DNA of 64,000 nt from Dyella sp. RRB7 (GCF_022761115.1 NZ_JAKWJS010000001.1:744001-808000), one strand, 5' to 3'; positions 45,516 through 53,776 are shown, numbered from the stretch's first letter. Made by a program: numbers and translations. The notes: generated by a model not told the origin, from the sequence alone.

Positions 45516-46724
45516 TCAATGGCTTTCTGCTTCGTACAGCTCGCGCCGCAGGTTGCGCAGCGATAGCGTCTCCCAGGCCGCCGCCACCACCAGCCACAGC
45601 GTGGTCAACGCCGCCAGCGAAAGCACGGACAACCTGGGCGCAGGTATCAGCAGCACCAGCAACAATGCCAGCCCCACCAGATGCGACAGCGGGAAGCGGG
45701 TGTGATTGACCGTCATCTTGAAAAGCGCGTTGCCCAGCAGGTACAGCGCCGGGCCGCCGATTAACACGGCCACCTGCGCCGCATCGGCAACGGCATGCGG
45801 GTGGCTCACGCTCAGCTCATCGCCCACGGCGCCCACCACGATGCCGGCGACAATCAGCAGGTGCAGGTAGGTATAGCCCAGGCGCGCGGTACGTCCCGGA
45901 TCGGTCGATTCGCGGATCGAGCGGCTACCGCGTTCGGCGCCGATGTCGAAATAGATCCACCACATCGCCACACAGCCGACGAAGGCGATCACGAACGCCA
46001 TCCAGGCATCGAGCGTGCGCGCGCCCTCCGCGAAACTGCTGCCGGTCACCACCACCGATTCGCCCAGCGCGATGATGACGAACAGGCTGCAGCGCTCGGC
46101 CATGTGGCCACCCTCCACGTCCCACTCGCTGGTGCTGGAACGCCCCAGGCCCGGCACGTAGAAGAACATCGCCGGCCCCAGGTACTCGATGGCGAGCGCG
46201 ATCGTCCAGCAGGCCAGGCGCGCCTCGCCGGTGATAAGCCCGCCATAGATCCACAGCACGCCGGAAACCACCAGCCATGTCGTGATGCGATGGAAATTGC
46301 GCCGCGCCGCCAGCGGCGAATGCCGCAATGCCCAGAGCATGAAGCACGAGCGTCCCACCTGCATGAAGACATAGGCGCCCGCAAACATCAGCCCGTGCAC
46401 GCCAAACGCCTCGGGCAGCGCCGTGGAAAGCAGCAAGCCCGCAAACATCAGCGCCAGCAGCAACAGGCGCACCGCCAGTCGCTCCGGGTCCAGCCAGTTG
46501 GTGATCCAGCCGGTAAATATCCATACCCACCACACCGCCAGGAACAGCAGCAGCACATGCAACGCACCGAACAGGCTCAGGTCACGCAACAACGTGTGGG
46601 AAAGCTGGGTCACCGCGTACACAAACACGAGATCGAAAAACAGCTCGATATTGGTGACCTTGCCGTGCATGCCGGCCTGGCGCGGACGCAGCAAGCTAGG
46701 GATGCTTACAGGCACTTCTGACAT
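45516..46724 (-). CDS. LtrA-family membrane protein
   Basis: A 402-residue protein with 10-12 hydrophobic segments. The family start is clear: NIELFFDLVFVYAVTQLSHTL. Other marks are WWVWIFTGWITNWLDP and HMAERCSLFVIIALGESVVVTG. The family is named after a Listeria low-temperature-requirement protein; its biochemical role is unknown. It is convergent with the PanE-like gene across a 45-base gap that holds a small CTCCGC / GCGGAG hairpin. Confidence 0.88.
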   Translation of the reverse strand: MSEVPVSIPSLLRPRQAGMHGKVTNIELFFDLVFVYAVTQLSHTLLRDLSLFGALHVLLLFLAVWWVWIFTGWITNWLDPERLAVRLLLLALMFAGLLLSTALPEAFGVHGLMFAGAYVFMQVGRSCFMLWALRHSPLAARRNFHRITTWLVVSGVLWIYGGLITGEARLACWTIALAIEYLGPAMFFYVPGLGRSSTSEWDVEGGHMAERCSLFVIIALGESVVVTGSSFAEGARTLDAWMAFVIAFVGCVAMWWIYFDIGAERGSRSIRESTDPGRTARLGYTYLHLLIVAGIVVGAVGDELSVSHPHAVADAAQVAVLIGGPALYLLGNALFKMTVNHTRFPLSHLVGLALLLVLLIPAPRLSVLSLAALTTLWLVVAAAWETLSLRNLRRELYEAESH

Positions 46725-46800
46725 GGCACGACCTCCCTGGAGTCGCGCCCGTTATCGCATGAGTGGCCGCACCGTCGCCATCCTCCGCAGCGCCAAGCCC

Positions 46801-47103
46801 TCAGTCGCGGATGGCGCTGACCTTGCCATCGGCCACTACCACGGTGACCAGCCGGTTGCCCACGCGGTATTGCCACTGCTCGCCAGCGCTCTCCGCACGA
46901 CCTGTCTTGCGCGGCTTGCCGCGACCCGTCGTGTGGGATGCCGCCTTGCCCCTGGACTTGTAGGTCGGCTTGCCCAGCAGCTCGACCACCCGGGCCGCAC
47001 TGTCCCCCACCACCAGCACCTGACTGCCGACCCGCAACGTGCCGCTGCCCGCATAGGCCACGCACGCCGCCAGCAGGCCAATCAAACCAAGCATTCGACG
47101 CAT
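46801..47103 (-). CDS. DUF2845-like periplasmic protein, paralogue A
   Basis: A 100-residue exported protein. Signal peptide MRRMLGLIGLLAACVAYAGS is followed by the core LRVGSQVLVVGDSAARVVEL-LGKP and a C-terminal QWQYRVGNRLVTVVVADGKV. A basic insert (KSRGKAASHTTGRGKPRKTG) separates the halves. The pattern matches DUF2845 proteins, which are small envelope proteins of unknown role related in shape to SmpA/BamE. The ATG at 47103 has a GGGGAG ribosome site. A shorter paralogue follows at 47255. Confidence 0.75.
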   Translation of the reverse strand: MRRMLGLIGLLAACVAYAGSGTLRVGSQVLVVGDSAARVVELLGKPTYKSRGKAASHTTGRGKPRKTGRAESAGEQWQYRVGNRLVTVVVADGKVSAIRD

Positions 47104-47254
47104 GAGCACTCCCCTGCCCGCCGCCGCACCTCGTGTGCGGCGCTATTCACCTTAGCGATGAGGCAGAGAGGCAAGGCAGACGCTGCGGCCGCGCGTCGCT
47201 GTAGGACGCCAACCCGCGCAGCCGTGGCGCGCGGGCGGGCGATGCAGGCCCTGC

Positions 47255-47527
47255 TTAGCGGGTGCGGTCCTGAATGTCGGCGACCTTGCCGGCAATGATG
47301 GTGACGATGACGATGTGCCCATCGTCGCGCTGGTATTGCCAACGTTCGCCCTGGTAGCCGCCGAAATCGCTCTCCACCGGCTCCTTGTAATCAGGCTTGC
47401 CCAGCAGCTGCATCGCGCGCACGGCGCTATCGCCCACGGTAAGTACCTCGCTGCCGATGCGCAGCGTACTGCCGGCGTGCGCGGCCAGGCTCAACGACAA
47501 CAGCAGGATGACCAGATAGCGGCGCAT
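47255..47527 (-). CDS. DUF2845-like periplasmic protein, paralogue B
   Basis: A 90-residue exported protein with signal peptide MRRYLVILLLSLSLAAHAGS. The core LRIGSEVLTVGDSAVRAMQL-LGKPDY and the end RWQYQRDDGHIVIVTIIAGK mirror paralogue A, but without the basic insert. The ATG at 47527 has a strong AAGGAG site. It lies 151 bases upstream of paralogue A on the same strand, so the pair looks like a tandem duplication. Confidence 0.75.
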   Translation of the reverse strand: MRRYLVILLLSLSLAAHAGSTLRIGSEVLTVGDSAVRAMQLLGKPDYKEPVESDFGGYQGERWQYQRDDGHIVIVTIIAGKVADIQDRTR

Positions 47528-47636
47528 GATGAACTCCTTGTCGGTAAACGGCGGTACCGGAAACACCCGAAACGATCCATCACGTCGTGACGATGGCCGT
47601 GGACATCAAGCAGGACGACCGGCACCCGTGCAGCAT

Positions 47637-48077
47637 TCAACCATGGGTGGTACCGGCCAGACAGTGCATGTCCCGATGGATGCCATGCAGCCGCGACAGC
47701 TGCACGCTGAGCACGCGCGCCGACTCGTCCGAGGCATGGGCCATCTGCTGCTCGAAGCGATGCAACAGCGAGCACTCGTTGCGCGCCAGACGATGCACCC
47801 AGGCCGCATCCCGGTTGGAAGCGAAGCCCGCCGTCACTTCGGCCAGCGCGCTGCGTATGGCGCCAGCGAGCGTGCCATGGCGGGCCGGCGAACGGCCGCT
47901 GGCATGAACCTGCGCCTGCAGGTCGCCGATCAGCACGTCGAGCGTCTGCAGGTTTTCCGTCAGCAGGGCTTGCAGACCGGGCTCGCGCACCTGGGTCAGT
48001 GCGCGCCGGTACAGGTCGCGATCATCGATGCCCCGGCGGATCAGGGCGTTGTAGTGCGGTATGCGAGCGTGCGACAC
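47637..48077 (-). CDS. DUF2383/PA2169-like four-helix protein with GTG start
   Basis: A 146-residue, mostly helical protein. The pattern YNALIRRGIDDRDLYRRALT, a middle GTLAGAIRSAL and a late ECSLLHRFEQQM fit the ferritin-like DUF2383 family, often linked to stress response. The longest frame starts at a GTG at 48134. A perfect AGGAGG lies 6 bases before the GTG at 48077, which I take as the true start. Function unknown. A 109-base gap separates it from the second DUF2884 gene, which lies upstream on the same strand. Confidence 0.7.
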   Translation of the reverse strand: MSHARIPHYNALIRRGIDDRDLYRRALTQVREPGLQALLTENLQTLDVLIGDLQAQVHASGRSPARHGTLAGAIRSALAEVTAGFASNRDAAWVHRLARNECSLLHRFEQQMAHASDESARVLSVQLSRLHGIHRDMHCLAGTTHG

Positions 48078-48186
48078 GAGGTCGCCTCCTGAACTCCGGG
48101 GGGAACTGCGGTGACCATGCTGGTACTTCGCCACTTAGCGGAAGGTTAATCCCGGCGAAGCAGCCCCAACCCGCTCAGCCTGCGTT

Positions 48187-48939
48187 CTACTGCCCCAGCT
48201 GCAGCAGGTTCAGCGGCTGGCCACCGGCATCCCGCACGCCTTGTTGCAGCTCGGCCAGTCGCTGGATGGCCGGACACAGGGCCTTTACCTGCGGCGCCAG
48301 CGCCTGCATGCGCTGCTCCAGCCGCGGACGCAACTGGGTTGCCAGGTCGGTGGCGCTGTCACGCAGGTCGGCCGCCGCCTGCAGGTCACCGCTCATGGCC
48401 GCCTGCACGGCCTGCTGGCCCAGGTCATTGGCCAGCAACGGCAGCAGCTCGGCTGCCAACTGGTCGGCGTACTGGTCGGCCAGGTTGCCCTGCCAATCGT
48501 GGGTGCTGTTGCTGGCAGCAATGCGCTGCTTCAGCCCGGCCGCCCGCGCGGCCACGCGGCGATCGAGCTCGGCACGCGTATCGAGCCCCAGCGAGAGGCG
48601 AGCACCTTCGTCATGCACCGCCGAGGCCAGCAGGTCCACGCCCTGGACGGCCACCGCCTTGACGCGCGGCGCCAGCGCGCGCAGCTCCCGCTCGAACAGG
48701 GCCAGGCGATCCTGATCCTCCGCCCGCAGTGCCACGGCGGCGCCGTCGGTGCGCAGGCTGCCGTCGCGCAACTCGACCTGGCGCGGCGCCGGTTGCGGCC
48801 GATCGAACAACAGGTGATCCGGCGCCAGGGTCAGGTCATAGCTGCTGCTGGCGTGGCAGGTGGTGGCCAGGTCCTGCGCGGGAAGCGCCAGCGGAAGCAG
48901 CAGGAGCGTGAGGGCGACAGGCAGGCGGCGCATGCGCAT
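48187..48939 (-). CDS. YggN-like secreted protein (DUF2884), paralogue 2
   Basis: A 250-residue exported protein with signal peptide MRMRRLPVALTLLLLPLALP. It shares the layout of the gene at 41736-42572: CHASSSYDLTLAPDHLLFDR, a VELRDGSLRTDG turn, RELRALAPRVKAVAVQGVDL, and a helical tail with ALCPAIQRLAELQQGV. The two proteins are clearly paralogous but diverged. The longest frame reaches 49176; I place the start at 48939, at the signal peptide. Confidence 0.78.
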   Translation of the reverse strand: MRMRRLPVALTLLLLPLALPAQDLATTCHASSSYDLTLAPDHLLFDRPQPAPRQVELRDGSLRTDGAAVALRAEDQDRLALFERELRALAPRVKAVAVQGVDLLASAVHDEGARLSLGLDTRAELDRRVAARAAGLKQRIAASNSTHDWQGNLADQYADQLAAELLPLLANDLGQQAVQAAMSGDLQAAADLRDSATDLATQLRPRLEQRMQALAPQVKALCPAIQRLAELQQGVRDAGGQPLNLLQLGQ

Positions 48940-49000
48940 GGAAGATCCGGTAACGACCATGCGGCAGCGATAACCGCCCGCGCCGCAACCGCCGCTGAAC

Positions 49001-49564
49001 TCAGCGGCGCACGGGGCGCGGCCGAAACTGCGACCGCACCTGCGGTCGGCCCAGGTACCAGGCCAGCCACAGCAGTACCGGCACGGCCAGCGCCCGCAAT
49101 GACAGCGAGACCATGAAGGTACGGCGCACGTGGGCGAACGCTGCCTGGTAGGCCTCATTGAGCGGCGTCTGCGCATTGGTCAGCGCAATCGCGCTACTGA
49201 AATCATGCCATTGCGACAGCGACGCCAAGCCACCCACCAGCCCCCAGGCAAGGGCCAGCGCCACCGCCACCACCTGCAGGGCGGGCCGCGCCCAGGCCTG
49301 GTGAAGGATGGCACCCGCGCAGACCACCACCGTCGCGAAGGCGGCGGTGAAGAAGCCTGCATCCCAGGCCAGCATGCGGTGCAGCTGGGACGTGGCATCG
49401 TCGCTCAGCGTGGCATGACCGCGCAGCGCATCCCACAGGTGCTGGGCGTGGACCGCGTTCTGCAGGCAGCCAAATGCGGCCAGCAACAACATCAGCCACA
49501 CCAGGATGCGCCACGCTGCGAATCCGCTGGAACGGGCATCACCGCGCTTCACTTTCAAAAGCAT
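49001..49564 (-). CDS. Four-helix membrane protein (DUF2165-like), function uncertain
   Basis: A 187-residue protein with four hydrophobic segments: residues 17-36, 70-92, 94-118 and 152-172. The short loops WDAGFFTAAFATVVVCAGA and SLSQWHDFSSAI recall the DUF2165 family of small membrane proteins, but I am not certain. Its ATG overlaps the stop of the secreted peroxiredoxin gene by one base (TGATG), so they are translated together. A link with periplasmic peroxide defence is possible from this coupling. Confidence 0.65.
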   Translation of the reverse strand: MLLKVKRGDARSSGFAAWRILVWLMLLLAAFGCLQNAVHAQHLWDALRGHATLSDDATSQLHRMLAWDAGFFTAAFATVVVCAGAILHQAWARPALQVVAVALALAWGLVGGLASLSQWHDFSSAIALTNAQTPLNEAYQAAFAHVRRTFMVSLSLRALAVPVLLWLAWYLGRPQVRSQFRPRPVRR

Positions 49565-50106
49565 CAGGAGGACGCCTTCAGCGTGTTGAGGTCCGCCAGC
49601 ACCTGGGCGGAATTCTTCTCCGGGTCCACGTCCTGGTAGACCTTGGCGACCTTGCCCTGCGGATCGATCAGGAAGGTGGTGCGGCGTGCGTACTTGAAGC
49701 CCACCTTGGAAGTCAGCACCCCGTAGGCCTGCGCGGTCTTGCTGTCGGCATCGGAAAGCAGCGGGAACGGCACGTGGTACTTCGCGGCAAATTCCGCATG
49801 CGACTTCACATCGTCCAGGCTCACGCCCAGCACGTCGGCGCCGGCCTGGCGCAGCTTGGCGACATCGTCACGGAACGTGCAGACCTCGGTGGTGCAGCCG
49901 GGCGTGAAATCCTTGGGATAGAAGTACAGCACCAGCCAGTGGCCGCGGTGATCGGCGGGCGTCTGCCACTTGCCGTTCTGGTCCTGCAGGCGGAAATCGG
50001 GCGCGGCCTGCCCCACCTGCGGCAGCGCCGACGGCTCGTCGGCATGGACGGGAACGATGAACCCAAGCAGCACAACCAACATCATTAGCAGCGACAATCG
50101 ACGCAT
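49564..50106 (-). CDS. Exported peroxiredoxin of the Bcp/PrxQ type
   Basis: A 180-residue thiol peroxidase. The signal peptide (MRRLSLLMMLVVLLGFIVPV, then HA) sends it to the periplasm, whereas most Bcp proteins are cytoplasmic. The core shows the peroxidatic C71 in TPGCTTEVCTF with a resolving-type C76, and RTTFLIDPQGKVAKVYQDV near the end. The start at 50106 is set by the signal peptide, with GGAG 9 bases before. A reductant in the periplasm (thioredoxin-like) is not encoded nearby. It shares a one-base overlap with the four-helix membrane protein gene. Confidence 0.9.
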   Translation of the reverse strand: MRRLSLLMMLVVLLGFIVPVHADEPSALPQVGQAAPDFRLQDQNGKWQTPADHRGHWLVLYFYPKDFTPGCTTEVCTFRDDVAKLRQAGADVLGVSLDDVKSHAEFAAKYHVPFPLLSDADSKTAQAYGVLTSKVGFKYARRTTFLIDPQGKVAKVYQDVDPEKNSAQVLADLNTLKASS

Positions 50107-50156
50107 GACGACACTCCGAAGGGTGGAAACCGGGAGCAGTGTACGCGCTGCCAAAA

Positions 50157-50182
50157 CAAAGGGCGCCATAGGCGCCCTTTGC
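50157..50182 (-). terminator. Intrinsic terminator between the secreted protein and peroxiredoxin genes
   Basis: Perfect arms AAAGGGCGCC / GGCGCCCTTT around three bases. On the minus strand it ends in TTTGTTTT, so it stops the transcript of the gene at 50203-50661. Confidence 0.8.
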
Positions 50183-50202
50183 GGTCGAGCAACGGGGTCC
50201 GG

Positions 50203-50661
50203 TTACTGCTTGGTAATGGAGAACTGGCCCACCGAGATGCCCAGGTTGACGCCTTCGCCACTGCCATGCAGCGCCAGCGAAGTGGTGCCCTTGGTCAGCA
50301 CCTGCGCCTCGCCGCTCTTGATCACGCCGGCCTCGGCGCTTGCCTGTGCATAGTCGCCGAACACGTCGTTGATGCTACGCACATGGGTGATATCGCCCTT
50401 GCCGTTGTCGATGCGGTACTTGCCTGCGGTCAGGCCACCGCCGTTCACGCTGATCTTCACCTTGGCGCGCTGGCCATTGCTGCAGACCACGGTGCCGCTG
50501 CCCGACGCGTGCTTGTAGATCACGGACCAGCCGGACAGGCTGAAACTGAGGTCGCACTTCACTTCAGCGTCGGCTGCCTGCGCCCGGGTGACCGGAAGCG
50601 CGGTCATCACGCCAGCGCAAGCCAGCACCAGGGCGGCCATTCCAAATGTACGCTTGATCAT
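50203..50661 (-). CDS. Small secreted beta-rich protein, function unknown
   Basis: A 152-residue exported protein. Signal peptide MIKRTFGMAALVLACAGVMT, cleavage near RAQAA. The mature part has two Cys (VKCDLSF and VVCSNGQ) that may pair, and regular hydrophobic strands ending in GEGVNLGISVGQFSITKQ. The shape recalls DUF992-like periplasmic proteins, but the match is weak. An AAGGAG site precedes the ATG. It is monocistronic, with its own terminator. Confidence 0.7.
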   Translation of the reverse strand: MIKRTFGMAALVLACAGVMTALPVTRAQAADAEVKCDLSFSLSGWSVIYKHASGSGTVVCSNGQRAKVKISVNGGGLTAGKYRIDNGKGDITHVRSINDVFGDYAQASAEAGVIKSGEAQVLTKGTTSLALHGSGEGVNLGISVGQFSITKQ

Positions 50662-51000
50662 CGTCTTCTCCTTGGTTCGTGAGTGGGACTTCAGACAGCG
50701 ACTGCTATTGTGAACAGCCATCCTGAACGCTTCGGGATACGTGCCTGGGTGCGTTCATCCTGGCCTCCTCACGTGAAGATGGCGTGGAGGATGCCTTGGC
50801 CGGGCTTCACTTACGGGGCACGGAGGGCCGAGCCATGGTGGCCCAGAGCCGCGCGATGGCCACTGTAGCGGGCATGATCAGCGCAGGGTACGCTGCGGAA
50901 CATCCGGCAAAACCAGCAGGCCAGGAACACCCCGTCGAGCGTCGCCGCCATCGGGTGACGGACCAGGCGTCACGGCCCGCGTCGTGCCCAGAGGAACTTC
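50662..51000. other. 339-base noncoding interval before uspA
   Basis: No gene seen on either strand. A loose palindrome (TCCTGAACGCTTCGGGA) lies near 50730-50746. No clear FNR or Clp site was found by eye. It should contain divergent promoters for the secreted protein gene and uspA. Confidence 0.35.
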
Positions 51001-51417
51001 ATGCTCAAGTACTCGCTGGTCGGCTATGACGGTTCACCGTCCTCGCAGCAGGCTTTTCGTTTTGCGGTGGCGCTTGCCCGCGCCTGCGGCGGGCGGGTGC
51101 GCGTGGTATCGGTGCTGCAGGTGACCGAGGGCTGCGCCGATACCTGCGCGCTGATGGTCGCCGACCAGGGCGCCCGGCGTTGCACCGACCTGCTGGACGA
51201 ACTCAAGTACCTGGTGCCCGATGCGGACACGCTGATCGACGCGGAAGTGGTGCATGGCAGCCCGGGCGATGTATTGCTCGAACAGGTCCAGCGGCATGGC
51301 GTGGACCATATCGTGATCGGCCATACCGAGCGGGGCGCCCTGGCGCGCTGGTTGCTGGGCTCGGTCTCGGGCGAGGTGCTACAGCGCGCCCACGTGCCGG
51401 TCACCGTGATCCGCTGA
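51001..51417 (+). CDS. Universal stress protein, UspA family
   Basis: A 138-residue single-domain protein. It has the N-terminal YSLVGYDGSPSSQQAFRFAV and the C-terminal IVIGHTERGALARWLLGSVS, then VLQRAHVPVTVIR. In ATP-binding members the loop is G-2x-G-9x-G-S; here the second Gly is replaced by Glu (GHTE), while the closing GS is kept. ATP binding is therefore uncertain. An AGAGGA site precedes the ATG. A large inverted repeat follows the gene. Confidence 0.93.
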   Translation: MLKYSLVGYDGSPSSQQAFRFAVALARACGGRVRVVSVLQVTEGCADTCALMVADQGARRCTDLLDELKYLVPDADTLIDAEVVHGSPGDVLLEQVQRHGVDHIVIGHTERGALARWLLGSVSGEVLQRAHVPVTVIR

Positions 51418-51502
51418 AGCCCCCGGAACCTCCGAGGTCGGCGCCCGTTAATCCGATGGCGCCGTCACGTCGTATGCTGTTGTCACAATATCGACATGCC
51501 AG

Positions 51503-51541
51503 GCCGGCGGCGCCTTCCCCTAAAGAAGGCGCCGCCGGCCA
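51503..51541. other. Perfect 16-base inverted repeat between uspA and the diiron protein gene
   Basis: GGCCGGCGGCGCCTTC and GAAGGCGCCGCCGGCC enclose CCCTAAA. It has no T run on either strand. It ends 22 bases before the GTG of the next gene, so it can form a very stable leader hairpin close to the ribosome site. Confidence 0.6.
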
Positions 51542-51563
51542 AGGCCCGCACAGGAATGCCCGC

Positions 51564-52385
51564 GTGAGCTATGCCACATCGTTGCCCTGGACCCTGGAGA
51601 GTCTGGATTTCAGCCGAATCGAGGTCTCTCGCGTACGCCAGAACGAAGACCTGTTCTTCCTGCTATGCAGTTCGTCGTTCGTGGAAAGCGGCTCGGACCT
51701 GTACACCCACAATCTGGTCGACCATTTTGCCGGCGACGAAGCGTTGCAGACCTGGCTCAGCCAGCATTGGGAACACGAGGAACTCCAGCACGGCCGGGCC
51801 CTTGCCGCCTATGTGAAGGCCGTATGGCCGGAGTTCGACTGGGAACGCGGCTTCGCCTCGTTCTGGCAGGAATACGGCGCGGTATGCACGACCGATCAGC
51901 TCGAACCCAGTCGCGGCCTGGAGCTGGCGGCGCGTTGCGTGGTGGAAACCGGCACGGCCAGCCTCTATCGCGCGCTCAACGACATCACCGACGAGCCGGT
52001 GCTCAAGCAGCTTACCGGGCATATCAAGAGTGATGAAGTACGCCACTACAAGCATTTCTACCAGCACTTCCGGCTGTATCGCGAGCGCGAGGGCTTTGGC
52101 CGCTACAAGGTGTTTCGCGCCATCCTGCGGCGCGTCAACGAGATCAAGAGCGAGGACAGCGACATCGCGCTGCGCCACGTGTTCAACCAGTGCTATCCGC
52201 AGCACAAGGACAACGAGGCCGAGTTCCGCCGCGTGACGGGCCGCGCCCAGGGCCTGCTGCGCCGGAACATTCCCGCCGAGATGACGGTGAAGATGCTGCT
52301 CAAGCCGCTGGATCTTCCCGCGCGCCTGCAGAACGCCATCGAGAAGCCGCTGGCGAAGATCGCCGAGAAACTGTTTCTGCACTGA
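51564..52385 (+). CDS. Ferritin-like diiron protein (acyl-ACP-desaturase-like), GTG start
   Basis: A 273-residue cytoplasmic helical protein. The ligand set of a carboxylate-bridged diiron site is present in order: E41 (FVESGSD), E73 with H76 (HEELQHG), E128 (VVETG), and E158 with H161 (SDEVRHYKHF). This is the four-helix pattern of ferritin-like oxygenases and desaturases. The substrate is unknown. The frame is open from 51180, but the GTG at 51564 follows AGGAAT at good spacing and matches the start of the conserved part. A 16-base perfect inverted repeat lies just upstream. Confidence 0.82.
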   Translation: MSYATSLPWTLESLDFSRIEVSRVRQNEDLFFLLCSSSFVESGSDLYTHNLVDHFAGDEALQTWLSQHWEHEELQHGRALAAYVKAVWPEFDWERGFASFWQEYGAVCTTDQLEPSRGLELAARCVVETGTASLYRALNDITDEPVLKQLTGHIKSDEVRHYKHFYQHFRLYREREGFGRYKVFRAILRRVNEIKSEDSDIALRHVFNQCYPQHKDNEAEFRRVTGRAQGLLRRNIPAEMTVKMLLKPLDLPARLQNAIEKPLAKIAEKLFLH

Positions 52386-52442
52386 GCCCTGCCCGTCCTC
52401 CCTGCCTGCGCGGGGAGGACGCACCAGGCCGTCGCGGACTCT

Positions 52443-52889
52443 CTACTTCGCCGGCCGCGGGGTTTCCTCCACCTCACGCGGCTTGCCCTGCTGCGGCGAA
52501 TCGAGCTTGCCCAGGTCCACCGGCCGGATCTGCTTGATGAAGCACGGCGCGTCGGCCGGTCCCGTGATCACGCGATCGAACCGGGCCGACACTTCGCTCG
52601 CGCTGGAGGTCAGCCCAATGTGATTGGTGAACTCCAGGTTGCGGCATTTGCCATCCAGGTCCAGCAGCCACGCTTCATTGGGGCGGGTATAGATGGCCAG
52701 CGCGTTGTCGCTGAGCGGCTCCCACGACCACAAGTTGAAATAATGGAAGCTGTTGACCGGTGCACCGGCGGCGGTGACGTAAGCCTGCTGGCGCGCCTCC
52801 ATGCGTGCGGTGTAGTCCTTGCCGACCCGGGCGCAGCCGGCGAGTGCGATGGCTACGGCAAGGGTGGCGAGGATAGGTTTGACTGCCAT
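52443..52889 (-). CDS. DUF6491-type lipoprotein
   Basis: A 148-residue lipoprotein. The lipobox is ALAGC with Cys19, followed by ARVGKDYTARMEARQQAYV. The family marks are GAPVNSFHYFNLWSWEPLSD, ALAIYTRPNEAWLLDLDGKC, IGLTSSASEVSARFD and PCFIKQIRPVDLGKL. Two conserved Cys may form a disulfide. The function is not known; the family is frequent in Xanthomonadales. The ATG at 52889 is fixed by the signal peptide. It is 61 bases downstream of the next lipoprotein gene on the same strand. Confidence 0.8.
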   Translation of the reverse strand: MAVKPILATLAVAIALAGCARVGKDYTARMEARQQAYVTAAGAPVNSFHYFNLWSWEPLSDNALAIYTRPNEAWLLDLDGKCRNLEFTNHIGLTSSASEVSARFDRVITGPADAPCFIKQIRPVDLGKLDSPQQGKPREVEETPRPAK

Positions 52890-52950
52890 GACGATGATCT
52901 CCGTTGTTGCTGCCCGTCCAAACGCATGAGCAGGCGGCGCGTGGACGCTG

Positions 52951-53679
52951 CTATTTCTTGCTGGCCTGCTTGGCGACGGGCTGCCATTTGGCCGGATCGA
53001 ACCCACCCACTTCGTACACCAGCGTTTCCTTCTTCTCGCCGTCCTGCAGGGTCACATCCATGGTGATCTTCCTGGCCTTTTCCAGCTGCGCGATAAAGGC
53101 CTTGTCGTCGCTGAACAGGAGCGCCGGCTCGCCGGTGCTGGGGGCAAATGCCTTGATGCTGCCCGGCTTGCCATCGAAGGTGGCCTTGATGGTGCAGGTA
53201 GCCTTGCAGACAAAGCCGTGGCCGCTGCTGAACAGGAACGCATTTTGTCCCCAGGCGGTATGGCGGCGCAGCACCAGGCGCACCCGGTCGTCACCCGCAG
53301 GCTGGCTGCTGTAGATGGTGGCGGTGGATTGTGTGCCGCCTTCCATCGGCGATACCTGATACAGCCACAGACCTGCCAGACGATTCTTTTCACTGTTCTC
53401 GGTGTAGCGCTTCTCGATCGCCGGGAGGCTCTGTTGCACCTCTTTCGCGGCATCGCTGTTCGGGTATCGGCTGACGATTTCCTTGCCCATGGCCACCGCC
53501 ATCTCGTCGTTGCCGATGCGTACCAGCTGGCGATAGGTGTCGAGTTTTTGCGCCGATGCATCGGCCGGCGCCTGGGCCGGTTGCGGTGCCTGGGCCTGAT
53601 CGCCGGACTGCGAGCAACCGGCCAGGGCAAGCGCCGTGCCGAAAGCGGTGGCGGCGAAACGAAGACGCGACGGGTTCAT
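52951..53679 (-). CDS. Lipoprotein of unknown function
   Basis: A 242-residue lipoprotein with lipobox LALAGC (Cys22) and a Gln/Ala/Pro-rich linker (QAQAPQPAQAPADASAQ). Residues 48-95 form a short helical-repeat-like segment (LVRIGNDEMAVAMGKEIVSR). A beta domain with FVCKATCTIKATFDGKPG follows, where two Cys may pair. It ends KWQPVAKQASKK. I recognise no family. The TTG two codons upstream is in frame, but the ATG at 53679 is the better start. Confidence 0.7.
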   Translation of the reverse strand: MNPSRLRFAATAFGTALALAGCSQSGDQAQAPQPAQAPADASAQKLDTYRQLVRIGNDEMAVAMGKEIVSRYPNSDAAKEVQQSLPAIEKRYTENSEKNRLAGLWLYQVSPMEGGTQSTATIYSSQPAGDDRVRLVLRRHTAWGQNAFLFSSGHGFVCKATCTIKATFDGKPGSIKAFAPSTGEPALLFSDDKAFIAQLEKARKITMDVTLQDGEKKETLVYEVGGFDPAKWQPVAKQASKK

Positions 53680-53776
53680 GGGCAAGATCCGCTATCTGGA
53701 AAGTGTCTAGGGTGAAACGGGCGGGAGGCGGGGCGCAACCTCCCGATACGTCCGGTTGTGCCAGCTGCGCGGCGGT

